A stretch of 64,000 nucleotides of DNA from Domibacillus iocasae. GTDB taxonomy: Bacteria; Bacillota; Bacilli; Bacillales; Domibacillaceae. The notes under the pieces are model-generated. The model worked only from the letters and a program-made list of their open reading frames with translations. It searched no databases and was not told the DNA's origin. Of this stretch, positions 52,307-61,669 are shown piece after piece (the stretch's first letter is position 1; every line of letters begins with the position of its first letter). Made by a program: the position numbers and the translations under genes. The DNA lies in contig NZ_MAMP01000004.1 of the NCBI RefSeq assembly GCF_001750285.1, positions 1-64,000 of the forward strand. The letters run 5' to 3'.

Positions 52307-52344
52307 GACCAAAAAGACCAAAAAAACCATTATCACCAAAAATA
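52307..52344 (+). promoter_or_regulatory. Direct repeats upstream of dctP, probable DctR sites
   Basis: GACCAAAAA, GACCAAAAA and CACCAAAAA occur within 38 nt, 80 nt before the dctP start. A-rich direct repeats are bound by CitB-type regulators; assignment to DctR is inference. Confidence 0.45.
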
Positions 52345-52423
52345 TTTATTTTACAAATAGTCTGTTAATATTTCAATCAAGGTTCTGAAACCGCTATCAA
52401 TCAATAAACAAGGAGGTTTTAAG

Positions 52424-53683
52424 ATGCGCAAGGCATTAAATAATTTAACCGTTCGTGTCATCATAGGGATTCTTTTAGGTATTGCAGTCGGCCTTGCCTT
52501 TCCGGCTTTTGGGGAGCAGCTAAAAGTACTGGCTGATATCTTCATCAAAATGATTAAAATGGTCATTGCTCCAATTATTTTCCTTACTGTCGTGATTGGA
52601 ATCGGCAGCATGGGTGATTTGAAAAAAGTTGGACGAATTGGCGGCAAAGCGCTTCTTTATTTTGAAATTGTCACAACATTCGCACTTGCTATTGGGATTT
52701 TAGTCGTAAATATTCTTCAGCCGGGGGCAGGCTTTAATACAGGCTCCGTTGAAGGCGGCGATGTTTCAGAGTATACGAAAGGCGCTGAAGAATCAAGCCA
52801 CGGATTTATGGAATTTATTCTCGGTGTTGTGCCGGACAACGCAATGGCGGCACTTGCAGGCGGCGACTTGCTTCCTATTTTATTCTTTGCCATTTTCTTC
52901 GGACTTGCTCTTGCTTCTCTCGGAGAGCGTGGAAAACCAGTTGTTGACTTGTTTGAGCGATTAGCTGATATTTTCTTCGGTATCGTAAACATGATCATGA
53001 AAGTGTCTCCTGTTGCAGCATTCGGTGCAATGGCGTACACAATCGGAAAGTTTGGTCTTGGCTCGCTTGTATCGCTTGGCCAGTTAATGCTTGGCGTTTA
53101 CATTACATGTGCTCTTTTTGTTATCGTGATTCTTGGCGGTATTGCCAAGCTTTATGGATTCAACATTTTCAAATTCATCGCGTTTATTAAAGAAGAAATT
53201 CTACTTGTTTTAGGAACATCTTCTTCAGAATCAGCACTTCCAAAATTGATGAAAAAGCTTGAAGACTATGGATGTTCAAAACCTGTTGTTGGTCTTGTTG
53301 TGCCAACTGGCTATTCATTTAACCTTGATGGAACGTCTATCTATCTATCAATGGCAGCTATCTTCATTGCCCAGGCTTATGGAATAGACTTAACAATCTG
53401 GCAGGAACTTACGCTGTTAGGGGTACTTATGCTGACATCTAAAGGAGCAGCAGGTGTTACTGGTTCCGGATTTATCACACTTGCAGCAACGCTGGCTGCA
53501 TTCCCAATGATTCCTGTTGAAGGAATTGCCCTTCTTCTTGGGGTAGACCGCTTTATGTCAGAAGCCCGCGCTATTACGAACTTGATCGGAAACGGTGTAG
53601 CAACGGTTGTTGTTTCTAAAATGGAGAAAGAATTTAACCCTCCAGCTGACTTAAAAGTAACAAAATCAAAAATAGCCAATTAA
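52424..53683 (+). CDS. dctP: C4-dicarboxylate/sodium symporter DctP
   Basis: A 419-residue DAACS-family transporter with eight helices and two hairpins. The signature [17 protein letters not shown] and [23 protein letters not shown] are present, plus [10 protein letters not shown] and [20 protein letters not shown]. Imports fumarate, succinate and malate. SD AAGGAGG is 9 nt before the ATG. Downstream of dctB and controlled with DctS-DctR in B. subtilis. Confidence 0.95.
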   Translation: MRKALNNLTVRVIIGILLGIAVGLAFPAFGEQLKVLADIFIKMIKMVIAPIIFLTVVIGIGSMGDLKKVGRIGGKALLYFEIVTTFALAIGILVVNILQPGAGFNTGSVEGGDVSEYTKGAEESSHGFMEFILGVVPDNAMAALAGGDLLPILFFAIFFGLALASLGERGKPVVDLFERLADIFFGIVNMIMKVSPVAAFGAMAYTIGKFGLGSLVSLGQLMLGVYITCALFVIVILGGIAKLYGFNIFKFIAFIKEEILLVLGTSSSESALPKLMKKLEDYGCSKPVVGLVVPTGYSFNLDGTSIYLSMAAIFIAQAYGIDLTIWQELTLLGVLMLTSKGAAGVTGSGFITLAATLAAFPMIPVEGIALLLGVDRFMSEARAITNLIGNGVATVVVSKMEKEFNPPADLKVTKSKIAN

Positions 53684-53684
53684 G

Positions 53685-53728
53685 TAAAAAGCTCAACCGT
53701 CCTTTTCAGACGGTTGAGCTTTTTAATT
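53685..53728. terminator. Bidirectional terminator after dctP
   Basis: 16-bp perfect arms beginning AAAAAGCTCAACCGTC with a 7-nt loop, between convergent genes. Confidence 0.9.
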
Positions 53729-54256
53729 TTTGTATTCCAGAAGCCAGCAATTATGATATTTCCCTTCATGCCACTCATGTTCAGGCAATAGCTTTACTTT
53801 TTCAAAGCCGCACTTTTCGTAGCAGCGAATCGCCCGGATATTCCATTCCTGCGGGTCCATGACTACTTTTTTTGCCTGTTTTGTTTTCACCAAATGTTCA
53901 ACGACTGATTTCACGAGCACTTTCCCAATCCCTTTATTCCAATAGTAGACTTCCCCGATCAGCTGATCTGTGCCGTAAATAATGTCACTTGTTCCATAGC
54001 CGTATAGTTCACGGTCTTCTGCGCTTAATGGATAATATTGAATGTAACCGATCTCATTTCCATCAAACTCAATAATTCCCCGCACCATCCCTTCTTCTTC
54101 CGCGTAAAATTCTTTTTTTACTTTTTCCAGATCAAACGCGTTGTCCCGTCCTTCATAAAATTCCAGCACGACAGGATCTGACAGCCATTTAACAAGCAGC
54201 TGCTGATCTTTTTCCTCAAGCAGACGTACCTTCAGCTTTCCTTTTTGAAACAGCAT
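53723..54256 (-). CDS. GNAT acetyltransferase, AAC(6')-like
   Basis: A 177-residue N-acetyltransferase with LRLLEEKD-type start, WLSDPVVLEFYEGRD, GEVYYWNKGIGKVLVKSVVEHL (acetyl-CoA loop) and DPQEWNIRAIRCYEKCGFEKV. Overall arrangement resembles aminoglycoside 6'-N-acetyltransferases. ATG 54256 follows AGGAGG by 9 nt; an upstream GTG and ATG sit too close. Resistance function is not proven by the sequence. Confidence 0.8.
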   Translation of the reverse strand: MLFQKGKLKVRLLEEKDQQLLVKWLSDPVVLEFYEGRDNAFDLEKVKKEFYAEEEGMVRGIIEFDGNEIGYIQYYPLSAEDRELYGYGTSDIIYGTDQLIGEVYYWNKGIGKVLVKSVVEHLVKTKQAKKVVMDPQEWNIRAIRCYEKCGFEKVKLLPEHEWHEGKYHNCWLLEYKN

Positions 54257-54404
54257 TCTCATCACCCTCCTGATTCGTTTGCTCTTATGTCAAAAATACC
54301 TACTTTTCAGAAAAAAGCAAATCAATCCACCGTATGATTTTAAAGGATTTATGGGGAGTTTTAGCGAAATAGTTACCTATATCTATTCATTGGGAGCTGT
54401 TGAA

Positions 54405-56138
54405 ATGGATCCACCGATTAAACCAGCACAATTTCTTCGCTTACTGAAGGAACTTGATCCGCCAAAAAAATTGCTTGCTGTCGCGTTGACACTCAGTTTA
54501 TTTGAGACGATCGCAAGTTTGTTTGTTCCTCTTTTCACCGGAAATCTTGTCGATCAGCTCGCCATCGACTCGATCAGCCGCCCCATGTTGCTTTTTCTTG
54601 CGGCCGCTTTTTTAATTCAAGTCATCGCCGGCGGTTTTTCGTTTTATTTTATGCGGTCAGCAGGAGAGCAAATGACCGCATCGCTGCGTGAAAAGCTGTG
54701 GAAGCACGTTCTCCATTTACCCGTTTCCTATTATGATCAAACAGAATCCGGCGACACGATGAGCCGGGTGACACAAGATACGAATACGGTAAAAATGTTG
54801 ATTACTGATCATCTCGTCACATTTGTGACAGGTATTATTTCTATTACCGGTTCTGTCATCATCTTGTTGTATATCGATTGGAGAATGACCGTTGTGATGC
54901 TGTTATCTGTGCCGACCGCTATGCTTATCCTTATGCCGCTCGGCCGAAAAATGTATGGAATTTCTAAAGAAACTCAAAATGAAATGGCGTCTTTTACAGG
55001 GACACTAAGCCGAGTGCTGACCGATATCCGGCTTGTCAAATCATACACGGCCGGCGAAGCTGAATACGAAAACGGACGTTCCGGTATCCGGCGGCTGCTC
55101 TCATACGGATTAAAGGAAGCGCGCGTTCAAGCCGTGATTTCTCCTTTTATGTCACTTATTATGATGGGGGTTCTCGTCATTTTAATCGGCTATGGCGGTG
55201 TCCGTGTCGCATCCGGCGCCCTGTCAGCGGGGGCACTTACATCAATCATCATTTATATGTTCCAAATCGTTATCCCGTTTAGCCAAATGGCGTCTTTTTT
55301 TACCGCGTTTCAAAAAGCCGCCGGTGCCACAGAGCGGATTCAGGGCATTTTGCAAACAGAAAAAGAAAAATCGGATGGATCTCCTCTTTCATCCATTCGG
55401 CGTTCCCTTCAATTTAATCAAGTATCGTTTCAATACGAAATAGACAAGCCAATTTTAAAAAATATTTCTTTCGCTATCCCGGAAGGCACCACAACAGCTA
55501 TCGTCGGACCGAGCGGGAGCGGCAAAACTACACTGTTTTCTTTACTGGAGCGGTTTTACACGCCGACTGAAGGAACGGTTTTGCTTGGAGACGAATCGAT
55601 TACACAATTTAACTTGTATGATTGGCGGCAGCGGATCGGCTATGTTGCTCAGGAAAGCCCGGTCATGTCTGGTTCCATCCGTGATAATATGACGTACGGG
55701 ACAAATCGCAAAGTAAGCGATGATGAACTAAAGAGAGCAGCCCTTCAAGCTAATGCATTTTCGTTTATTGAGCAGCTGCCTCAACAATTTGACACAAAAG
55801 TTGGTGAGCGCGGCATGAAGCTTTCCGGCGGTCAGCGACAGCGTATTGCTATTGCCCGTGCCATTTTACGCGATCCGGATATTTTACTTCTTGATGAGGC
55901 GACATCAAGCCTTGACAGCACCTCTGAAACACTTGTACAGGAAGCATTAAACAGCTTAATGAAAGGACGGACAACACTGGTCATTGCTCATCGACTTTCG
56001 ACAGTCGTTCATGCCGATCAAATTGTTGTTCTTGAACAAGGCAAAGTAACCGGCATCGGTACACATATGGATTTATTTCATTCCCATTCTGTCTACCATG
56101 AACTTGCACAAAAGCAGGATTTACAAGGATCGTCGTAA
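54405..56138 (+). CDS. BmrA-like multidrug ABC transporter
   Basis: A 577-residue half-transporter: six-helix membrane domain (about 25-310) then ATPase domain with Walker A GPSGSGKTT, ABC signature LSGGQRQR, Walker B ILLLDEATSSLD and H-loop AHRL. Close to B. subtilis BmrA in layout and works as a homodimer. ATG 54405 has GGAG 8 nt upstream; the 42 codons before it have no SD. A weak hairpin follows the stop. Confidence 0.9.
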   Translation: MDPPIKPAQFLRLLKELDPPKKLLAVALTLSLFETIASLFVPLFTGNLVDQLAIDSISRPMLLFLAAAFLIQVIAGGFSFYFMRSAGEQMTASLREKLWKHVLHLPVSYYDQTESGDTMSRVTQDTNTVKMLITDHLVTFVTGIISITGSVIILLYIDWRMTVVMLLSVPTAMLILMPLGRKMYGISKETQNEMASFTGTLSRVLTDIRLVKSYTAGEAEYENGRSGIRRLLSYGLKEARVQAVISPFMSLIMMGVLVILIGYGGVRVASGALSAGALTSIIIYMFQIVIPFSQMASFFTAFQKAAGATERIQGILQTEKEKSDGSPLSSIRRSLQFNQVSFQYEIDKPILKNISFAIPEGTTTAIVGPSGSGKTTLFSLLERFYTPTEGTVLLGDESITQFNLYDWRQRIGYVAQESPVMSGSIRDNMTYGTNRKVSDDELKRAALQANAFSFIEQLPQQFDTKVGERGMKLSGGQRQRIAIARAILRDPDILLLDEATSSLDSTSETLVQEALNSLMKGRTTLVIAHRLSTVVHADQIVVLEQGKVTGIGTHMDLFHSHSVYHELAQKQDLQGSS

Positions 56139-56259
56139 CCTTTCATTTCTGACTGCATTTGCAGACAGGTTTCCTTTTTATTTCATTCTTGTATAATAAC
56201 AGGAAGAGTTTCTCGAAATATATTTTCGTTAAAACGGCAGAAGCAGGAGGTGCCCCTCG

Positions 56260-57276
56260 ATGATTTTTTTTCGCAGATTATTTTTCAAAGCGATCCATAT
56301 GAGCAACTGGACCTTCTTTTTCGCAACGTTTTCGCTCATTTTATTCAGCAGTTTTTTCATGTACTACGTCGAACCGGAAACGTTTGTGTCCCCTTTTGAA
56401 GGGTTGTGGTGGACGATGACCACAGTTGTCACGGTTGGTTATGGGGACGTCTCACCAACTACAGTACTAGGGAAGCTGTTTGCGATGCTGCTATACATTT
56501 TTGGCATCGGGCTGATGACCGTACTAATTGGCAAAATTATTGATACATTGAGTATACGGAAAAGAATGAAGGAGGAAGGACGGTTGACGATTACACACGA
56601 TCAGCACATTATTTTGATTAATTGGACAAGCCGTGCGCGCATTGCACTGACGGAATTGCTCGAAACATTCCCCGATGTACACGCCGTTATTATTGATGAA
56701 ACAGTTGAGAAAATCCCTTTTCTCCATGAACGGGTTGATTTTGTGAAAGGGGCGCCGGCCTCCGAGCTAACGTTAACACAAGCGAACTTTTTAAAAGCGA
56801 AATCGATCATGATTTTTTCTCCGGATCATGCGTTGACCCCGTCAACAGCTGATGGGCTGACACTTTTGATCGCATCCGGCATCGAAGCCGCTGCTCAAAA
56901 ATATGGCCGAAACGTGTACACAATTTGCGAAGTGGCCGATTCCACCCATTTAAACGCATTTTCATACGCAAATGTAGAGGAATTTATTACACCGAATGAT
57001 ACAGCCGCTCATTTAGCTGCCCGCTCGATTTTTTTTAACGGATCAAGTGAAATTATCCGACAGCTGACGTGCCACGACGGATACGATCTTTATCATATTG
57101 AGAATAATTCCGGCTGGCAGACGTACCGGGACGCGAAACGGGTGCTCGATGAAAAAGGCATTCTTCTCGTCGCCAACCATCATGATTTCTCTATTATGAA
57201 GAAACTCGATGATCCGATTCCGAAAAATGCCCGGCTTTTTATTGTTTGCGATGAAGAAGCTTACAGCAAACTTTAA
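56260..57276 (+). CDS. Potassium channel with TrkA-N (RCK) domain
   Basis: A 338-residue two-helix K+ channel. Pore region WWTMTTVVTVGYGDVSPTT has the TVGYGD selectivity filter. Cytoplasmic RCK domain follows from about 105 (HIILINWTSRARIALTEL). In the nucleotide motif the usual GxGxxG reads INWTSRA, a feature also seen in YugO-type channels. SD AGGAGG is 8 nt before the ATG. B. subtilis YugO acts in biofilm electrical signalling. Confidence 0.9.
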   Translation: MIFFRRLFFKAIHMSNWTFFFATFSLILFSSFFMYYVEPETFVSPFEGLWWTMTTVVTVGYGDVSPTTVLGKLFAMLLYIFGIGLMTVLIGKIIDTLSIRKRMKEEGRLTITHDQHIILINWTSRARIALTELLETFPDVHAVIIDETVEKIPFLHERVDFVKGAPASELTLTQANFLKAKSIMIFSPDHALTPSTADGLTLLIASGIEAAAQKYGRNVYTICEVADSTHLNAFSYANVEEFITPNDTAAHLAARSIFFNGSSEIIRQLTCHDGYDLYHIENNSGWQTYRDAKRVLDEKGILLVANHHDFSIMKKLDDPIPKNARLFIVCDEEAYSKL

Positions 57277-57487
57277 ACAGACAAGTCTTTCCATCGCTCA
57301 GCCGTTTACGTTTTGAACATCCATCCCCTGCTCGTTTTTCATCCTCATGGTGACACGAAAAAAATTACTTGAAACTTTTTGTTAACTGAGTTAACAATTA
57401 CCCCTCAAGCAATTCAAAACATCTTTTTAATCCGAATCATGGATATCAAACTTTAAAATAAGCTGCCTAACAACATCCTTCTTCCAT

Positions 57488-57538
57488 AAATAAAGCCTGC
57501 CTGAGAAGGATTGAAATTCTTCTCAGGCAGGCTTTAGC
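57488..57538 (-). terminator. Terminator after pncB
   Basis: 16-bp arms beginning AAAGCCTGCCTGAGAA with a 10-nt loop; T-rich tail on the minus strand. The 210 nt to its left hold no gene. Confidence 0.9.
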
Positions 57539-57540
57539 TG

Positions 57541-58989
57541 TCACCGCGCGGACGGCGGCATCATTTCTTCAATTTTTTTCATTTTATGCTCCCAGCAGGC
57601 TGGGCTTAAATCAACAGGATATTGCTCCGGGTTAATCGGCCGCTTGTATTCGTCCCATAATACGGACAGCCCTGTTTCCACATGCTTACGGATGCTGGCA
57701 AGCGGCGGCTGTGTATAAACCAATTTGCCATCCACAAAAATATCCTTGTGCAGATCAATCGCTGTAAAGTCCGTCACAAATTTACTGATATATGTATGAA
57801 CAGGATGAAACATTTTCAGCTTTTCCTGCTGTTGTGGATTTTCTTCTTGGAGGGCGATATAATCCCCTTCCGCTTTTCCGTTTGCGTTGTTAATAATACG
57901 GTACACTTTCTTTTTCCCGGGCGTTGTCACTTTCTCCGGATTGCCGGAAATTTTAATCGTATCTACCATATCGCCCTGTTCATTTTCAATGGCAACAAGT
58001 TTAAACACCGCACCAAGTGCCGGCTGGTCAAATGCTGTGATGAGCTTTGTTCCAATTCCCCAGACAGTGATTTTTGCGCCTTGTGCGTTCAAGCTCATAA
58101 TTGTTTCTTCATCGAGATCATTGGATGCAATGATCTGGGCATCAGGGAATCCTGCTTCATCGAGCATCCCCCGAGCTTTTTTAGACAAGTAGGCAAGGTC
58201 GCCGCTATCGAGACGAATGCCGATAAAATTAATTTTATCTCCAAATTCTTTAGCGACGCGAATCGCATTCGGTACACCGGAACGAAGTGTGTCATATGTA
58301 TCCACAAGAAATACACAATCCTTGTGCGTCTCAGCGTATTTTGTAAATGCTGTATATTCATCCTGGTACGCCTGCACCATTGCATGGGCATGCGTGCCGG
58401 ATACCGGGATGCCAAATAACTTTCCAGCCCGAACATTGCTTGTGCCGGCAAATCCGGTCAAATAAGCAGCCCGTGCTCCCCAAATCGCCGCTTCTGTTTC
58501 CTGTGCCCTTCTTGTACCGAATTCAAGCGCTGTACCACTTCCGATAACCTGCATCATACGGGATGCTTTTGTGGCAATCAGCGTTTGATAATTGATGACA
58601 TTTAACAGAAGCGTTTCCAGAAGCTGCGCTTGGGCAAGCGGTGCTTCGATGCGCATAAGTGGTTCATTGCCAAATACTGTTTCCCCTTCCTGCATAGAGC
58701 GGATCGTCCCAGTGAATGTCATGTCTTTTAAAAATGCCAAATAATCCTCTTTATATCCGATTTCTCGTAAGTAAGCGATGTCGCTGTCTGTGAACCCAAA
58801 CTGTTCAACCAAGGCGATAACGCGTTCTAACCCCGCAAAAACACCATATCCGTTTCCAAACGGCAGGTGCCGGAAATAAAGATCAAATACCGCAGTCCGG
58901 TTATGAATGCCATCCCGCCAGTACGTCTCCACCATGTTTATCTGGTATAAATCCGTATGCAGCATGAAGCCGTCATCTTGGTAATTCAT
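57541..58989 (-). CDS. pncB: Nicotinate phosphoribosyltransferase
   Basis: A 482-residue NAPRTase making nicotinate mononucleotide. Motifs: MLHTDLYQINMVETYW, catalytic region EFGTRRAQ, GTSNVRAGKLFGIPVSGTHAHA, VDTYDTLRSG, IRLDSGDL. Start ATG overlaps the pncA stop (TAATG). Third gene of the nrtR-pncA-pncB salvage operon. Confidence 0.96.
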   Translation of the reverse strand: MNYQDDGFMLHTDLYQINMVETYWRDGIHNRTAVFDLYFRHLPFGNGYGVFAGLERVIALVEQFGFTDSDIAYLREIGYKEDYLAFLKDMTFTGTIRSMQEGETVFGNEPLMRIEAPLAQAQLLETLLLNVINYQTLIATKASRMMQVIGSGTALEFGTRRAQETEAAIWGARAAYLTGFAGTSNVRAGKLFGIPVSGTHAHAMVQAYQDEYTAFTKYAETHKDCVFLVDTYDTLRSGVPNAIRVAKEFGDKINFIGIRLDSGDLAYLSKKARGMLDEAGFPDAQIIASNDLDEETIMSLNAQGAKITVWGIGTKLITAFDQPALGAVFKLVAIENEQGDMVDTIKISGNPEKVTTPGKKKVYRIINNANGKAEGDYIALQEENPQQQEKLKMFHPVHTYISKFVTDFTAIDLHKDIFVDGKLVYTQPPLASIRKHVETGLSVLWDEYKRPINPEQYPVDLSPACWEHKMKKIEEMMPPSAR

Positions 58990-59543
58990 TACTGATCATC
59001 CCCTTTTTTCGCGCCCAGTGTATTGGTGAAATGACCGAGCGCCCATTCGTGGCCGGCTTGATTAAATGAAGCAGTTCCTTTTTCGTAAAAAACGATCTCG
59101 TATCCTTTGTTATAAGCATCAACCGCTGTATGCAAAATGCAAATATCGGTGCAGACGCCGACGAGATGCACTTCTGTAATGCCCCGTGCCCGAAGCTTCA
59201 TATCAAGGTCTGTGCCGGCAAATGCAGAATAGCGTGTTTTATCCATATAATAGACGTTATCCCGATTTTTATTTTCATCATATACAGCTTGAAGTTTTCC
59301 ATACAAATCACGCCCTTTAGTGCCGCGAATATTATGGGGTGGAAAAAGCTTCGTCTCCGGGTGATACGGATCATTTTCATCGTGAACATCAACCGCAAAC
59401 ACAACATACTCATTATTTTCAATAAACTGCTCTGTCAGCCGCACAATTTCATTTTCAAGCGCCTGCCCTGGCTTTCCGCACGTCAATTTTCCATCGTCTG
59501 CGACAAAATCATATGTGTAATCAATATTCAGCAATGCTTTCAT
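58989..59543 (-). CDS. pncA: Nicotinamidase
   Basis: A 184-residue isochorismatase-fold amidase converting nicotinamide to nicotinate. Catalytic Asp in LNIDYTYDFV, Lys in YYMDKTRYSAFAGT, Cys in VGVCTDICILHT. ATG 59543 follows AAAGGTGG by 7 nt. Upstream of pncB, 17 nt into the end of nrtR gene. Confidence 0.95.
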   Translation of the reverse strand: MKALLNIDYTYDFVADDGKLTCGKPGQALENEIVRLTEQFIENNEYVVFAVDVHDENDPYHPETKLFPPHNIRGTKGRDLYGKLQAVYDENKNRDNVYYMDKTRYSAFAGTDLDMKLRARGITEVHLVGVCTDICILHTAVDAYNKGYEIVFYEKGTASFNQAGHEWALGHFTNTLGAKKGDDQ

Positions 59544-59559
59544 CAAACATCCACCTTTC

Positions 59560-60324
59560 TTATCCGTAAATAGATTCAATTATTTCAATGTCGTTAAACG
59601 TGTACAAGCGGGATGGCCGGTAGGAATGGCGCGTCGTTTTTTTCGACTGCCCGGATTCATCAAGTGCCAGCTCTAAAAAAGGCAGCTTCGGCGCGCGGGC
59701 GAAAAAAACCGGATCGGAAGCTATTTTTGCATCATCTGTGACCGTCAGCAGCACCCGCTGCAATTCTGACAGTGTAAATTCGGCCGGCAAAAAGTTTTTC
59801 GCTATCGTTGTCCGAAGCATGTCCGCCTGAATAATGGCAAGTGCGTCATTCACAATTTGCTGATGATCAAACGCAAGATTCAAGTTTAATACGTCATCGA
59901 TTGCGAACAGCCGCACATCCGCTGCGTCATCCGAAGCTGCTCGATGTAAAAGCGAGGATTCCGGTACAATCGCATAAAATGCGTTGGAAATAATCCATCC
60001 TCTTGGGTCGCGTCCTGGTGTATCATACGTTCCGAAATGGCGAATGTGAAGTCCTTTAACACCGGTTTCTTCAGCTAATTCGCGGGCTGCTGCTTCGATC
60101 CCAGCTTCATCCGGCTGGATAAAGCCGCCGGGGATCGCCCATTTTTCTGCTTCGACATTTGGATTTCCTTCTCTGTCTTTCGCTGCGCGCTGAATGAGCA
60201 TCATATGCAGTTTCATATTCGGCGGCGCTTTTTCTTCTTTTTTTTCGGAAAGAATCGTAAAAACAGCGATATCCGCAGTGTATCCGTCGGGTGTTCGATA
60301 TTTCGAGGAGTCATATTGATTCAC
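59560..60324 (-). CDS. nrtR: NrtR-like NAD-metabolism repressor (Nudix + winged helix)
   Basis: A 254-residue protein. Nudix domain (about 15-145) with GGFIQPDEAGIEAAARELAEETGV and a C-terminal winged-helix part (about 165-245, FTLSELQRVLLTVTDD ... RHSYRPSRLYTFND). NrtR proteins repress NAD genes and respond to ADP-ribose. Start GTG 60324 has GAGGGG 5 nt upstream. A palindrome overlaps its promoter (60340-60367), and pncA-pncB follow directly, so autoregulation is likely. Confidence 0.88.
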   Translation of the reverse strand: MNQYDSSKYRTPDGYTADIAVFTILSEKKEEKAPPNMKLHMMLIQRAAKDREGNPNVEAEKWAIPGGFIQPDEAGIEAAARELAEETGVKGLHIRHFGTYDTPGRDPRGWIISNAFYAIVPESSLLHRAASDDAADVRLFAIDDVLNLNLAFDHQQIVNDALAIIQADMLRTTIAKNFLPAEFTLSELQRVLLTVTDDAKIASDPVFFARAPKLPFLELALDESGQSKKTTRHSYRPSRLYTFNDIEIIESIYG

Positions 60325-60339
60325 TTTATCCCCTCTTTC

Positions 60340-60392
60340 TAATTAATAATTTTATAATTACTAATTATATCGACTGCCTTTTTATTTTGCAA
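60340..60392 (-). promoter_or_regulatory. Promoter and operator of the nrtR operon
   Basis: TTGCAA (60387-60392) and TATAAT (60364-60369) with 17-bp spacing on the minus strand. An inverted repeat of 11-bp arms (TAATTAGTAAT / ATTATTAATTA, one mismatch, 6-nt centre) spans 60340-60367 and overlaps the -10. Confidence 0.75.
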
Positions 60393-60427
60393 GAAAAAAC
60401 CGGCTTTATTCAGCCGGTTTTTTCTGA
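60390..60427 (-). terminator. Terminator after the 32-residue gene
   Basis: AAAAAACCGGCT and AGCCGGTTTTTT arms with a 6-nt loop and T tracts on both strands. Confidence 0.85.
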
Positions 60428-60472
60428 TTATTTTTTTTATTCCCCATGCTCATTCTAAGCAAACGATGTTAT

Positions 60473-60571
60473 TTATTCCCAGTATGAATGCTTTTCCCGC
60501 TCATTCACCGCCGCATTGGCTAACAAAATTTCCACTGCACATAAAAAGAGAATTGATAAAATACCGGACAT
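60473..60571 (-). CDS. Small membrane peptide of 32 residues
   Basis: Frame MSGILSILFLCAVEILLANA with a polar tail ending HSYWE. One hydrophobic segment (about 4-20). SD GGAGGGG lies 7 nt before the ATG and a terminator follows about 46 nt after the stop. No family is recognised. The strong SD makes it a credible translated micropeptide. Confidence 0.6.
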   Translation of the reverse strand: MSGILSILFLCAVEILLANAAVNEREKHSYWE

Positions 60572-60657
60572 AGTTGCCACCCCTCCATTCATTTTTTACA
60601 ATGTAAAGTATGAAACGCATTTCAGCGCAAGCATTTTTTAAAAAAAGAGGGATGGTA

Positions 60658-61605
60658 ATGGGAAATATTCATGACATTGCCCGGCTGGCCGGTGTTTCTG
60701 CCACGACGGTTTCACGGGTACTCAATGGTCATCCATACGTGAGCGATGAAAAAAGGGCAGCTGTTTTAAACGCGGCTGACCAGCTTCGATATGAAAAAAA
60801 TATTAATGCTGTTCATTTAGCCCGAGGCAAAACGGAAACAATCGGTGTTATCCTGCCATTTGTCAGTCATCCTTATTTCGGGACGATTTTAGGCGGAATT
60901 GCAGCGGCGGCTGAAAAAAGCGGATATAAATTAATGATTGTCCAGACAAATTATCATACAGCTCAAGAAATAGAAGCAATGGATATGCTAAAGCTAAAAC
61001 AAGTGGACGGATTAATTATTACATCACGTGAATGCCCGATTGAACTTGTGGAAGATTACAGTGAATATGGACGGATCGTCTTGTGCGAGGCGCTATCTCG
61101 AGATTTTTTGTCCTCTGTTTTTGTAAATCAATATGAAGCTTTTAAATCCGCATTATCTTTTTTAAAAGAGAAAGAAAAGAAAAATATTGGGTATACCGTT
61201 TTAAGAATGGAAGGGAAAAGCAGCATCTCCCGGAAAAAAGCGTATGAAGAACTGTTTGGCGAATTGCGCAGCCACTGGGTTTTTGACCAGGCGCTGACGA
61301 TTGAAGATGGAACACGAATTGCAGGAGAATGGGCGTCACTCACTGACCAGCCAGATGCCATGGTCATCACTAATGATTTCGTTGCAGCAGGTTTTCTGCT
61401 GGAATGCCGCCGGCTTGGCTTTTCCGTACCAGGAGACGTGTCGGTAGTTGGGTTTGACAATCATTCCATTTCTGGTGCACTGAACATGACTACGGTCGAA
61501 CTGCCATTGCAGCAGCTGGGCGAGATCGCTTTTGAGCAAGTAATTTCCTCTGAAACCTCACATAAAGAAGTACCTTTTCAGCTTGTAGAACGAGGAAGCG
61601 TCTGA
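60658..61605 (+). CDS. LacI/DegA-family transcriptional repressor
   Basis: A 315-residue regulator: N-terminal LacI HTH (MGNIHDIARLAGVSATTVSRVLNG) and a periplasmic-binding-like core (ETIGVILPFVSHPYF, FDNHSISG). ATG 60658 follows GAGGG by 6 nt. Similar to DegA of B. subtilis. Likely target could be the convergent aldo/keto reductase or itself; no operator is assigned. Confidence 0.88.
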   Translation: MGNIHDIARLAGVSATTVSRVLNGHPYVSDEKRAAVLNAADQLRYEKNINAVHLARGKTETIGVILPFVSHPYFGTILGGIAAAAEKSGYKLMIVQTNYHTAQEIEAMDMLKLKQVDGLIITSRECPIELVEDYSEYGRIVLCEALSRDFLSSVFVNQYEAFKSALSFLKEKEKKNIGYTVLRMEGKSSISRKKAYEELFGELRSHWVFDQALTIEDGTRIAGEWASLTDQPDAMVITNDFVAAGFLLECRRLGFSVPGDVSVVGFDNHSISGALNMTTVELPLQQLGEIAFEQVISSETSHKEVPFQLVERGSV

Positions 61606-61621
61606 ACGTAAGCATTTCACT

Positions 61622-61666
61622 TCAAAAAAATTAAAAACTGCCGGATGGCAAAGCCCCGGCAGTTCG
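61622..61666 (-). terminator. Terminator after the aldo/keto reductase gene
   Basis: AACTGCCGG and CCGGCAGTT arms then TTTTTAATTTTTTT on the minus strand. Confidence 0.85.
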
Positions 61667-61669
61667 CAA

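Noticed and set aside
57682-58419. Plus-strand frame of 245 codons opposite pncB
   Set aside because: Antisense shadow of a strongly conserved enzyme gene; no SD and cysteine/phenylalanine-rich nonsense composition.
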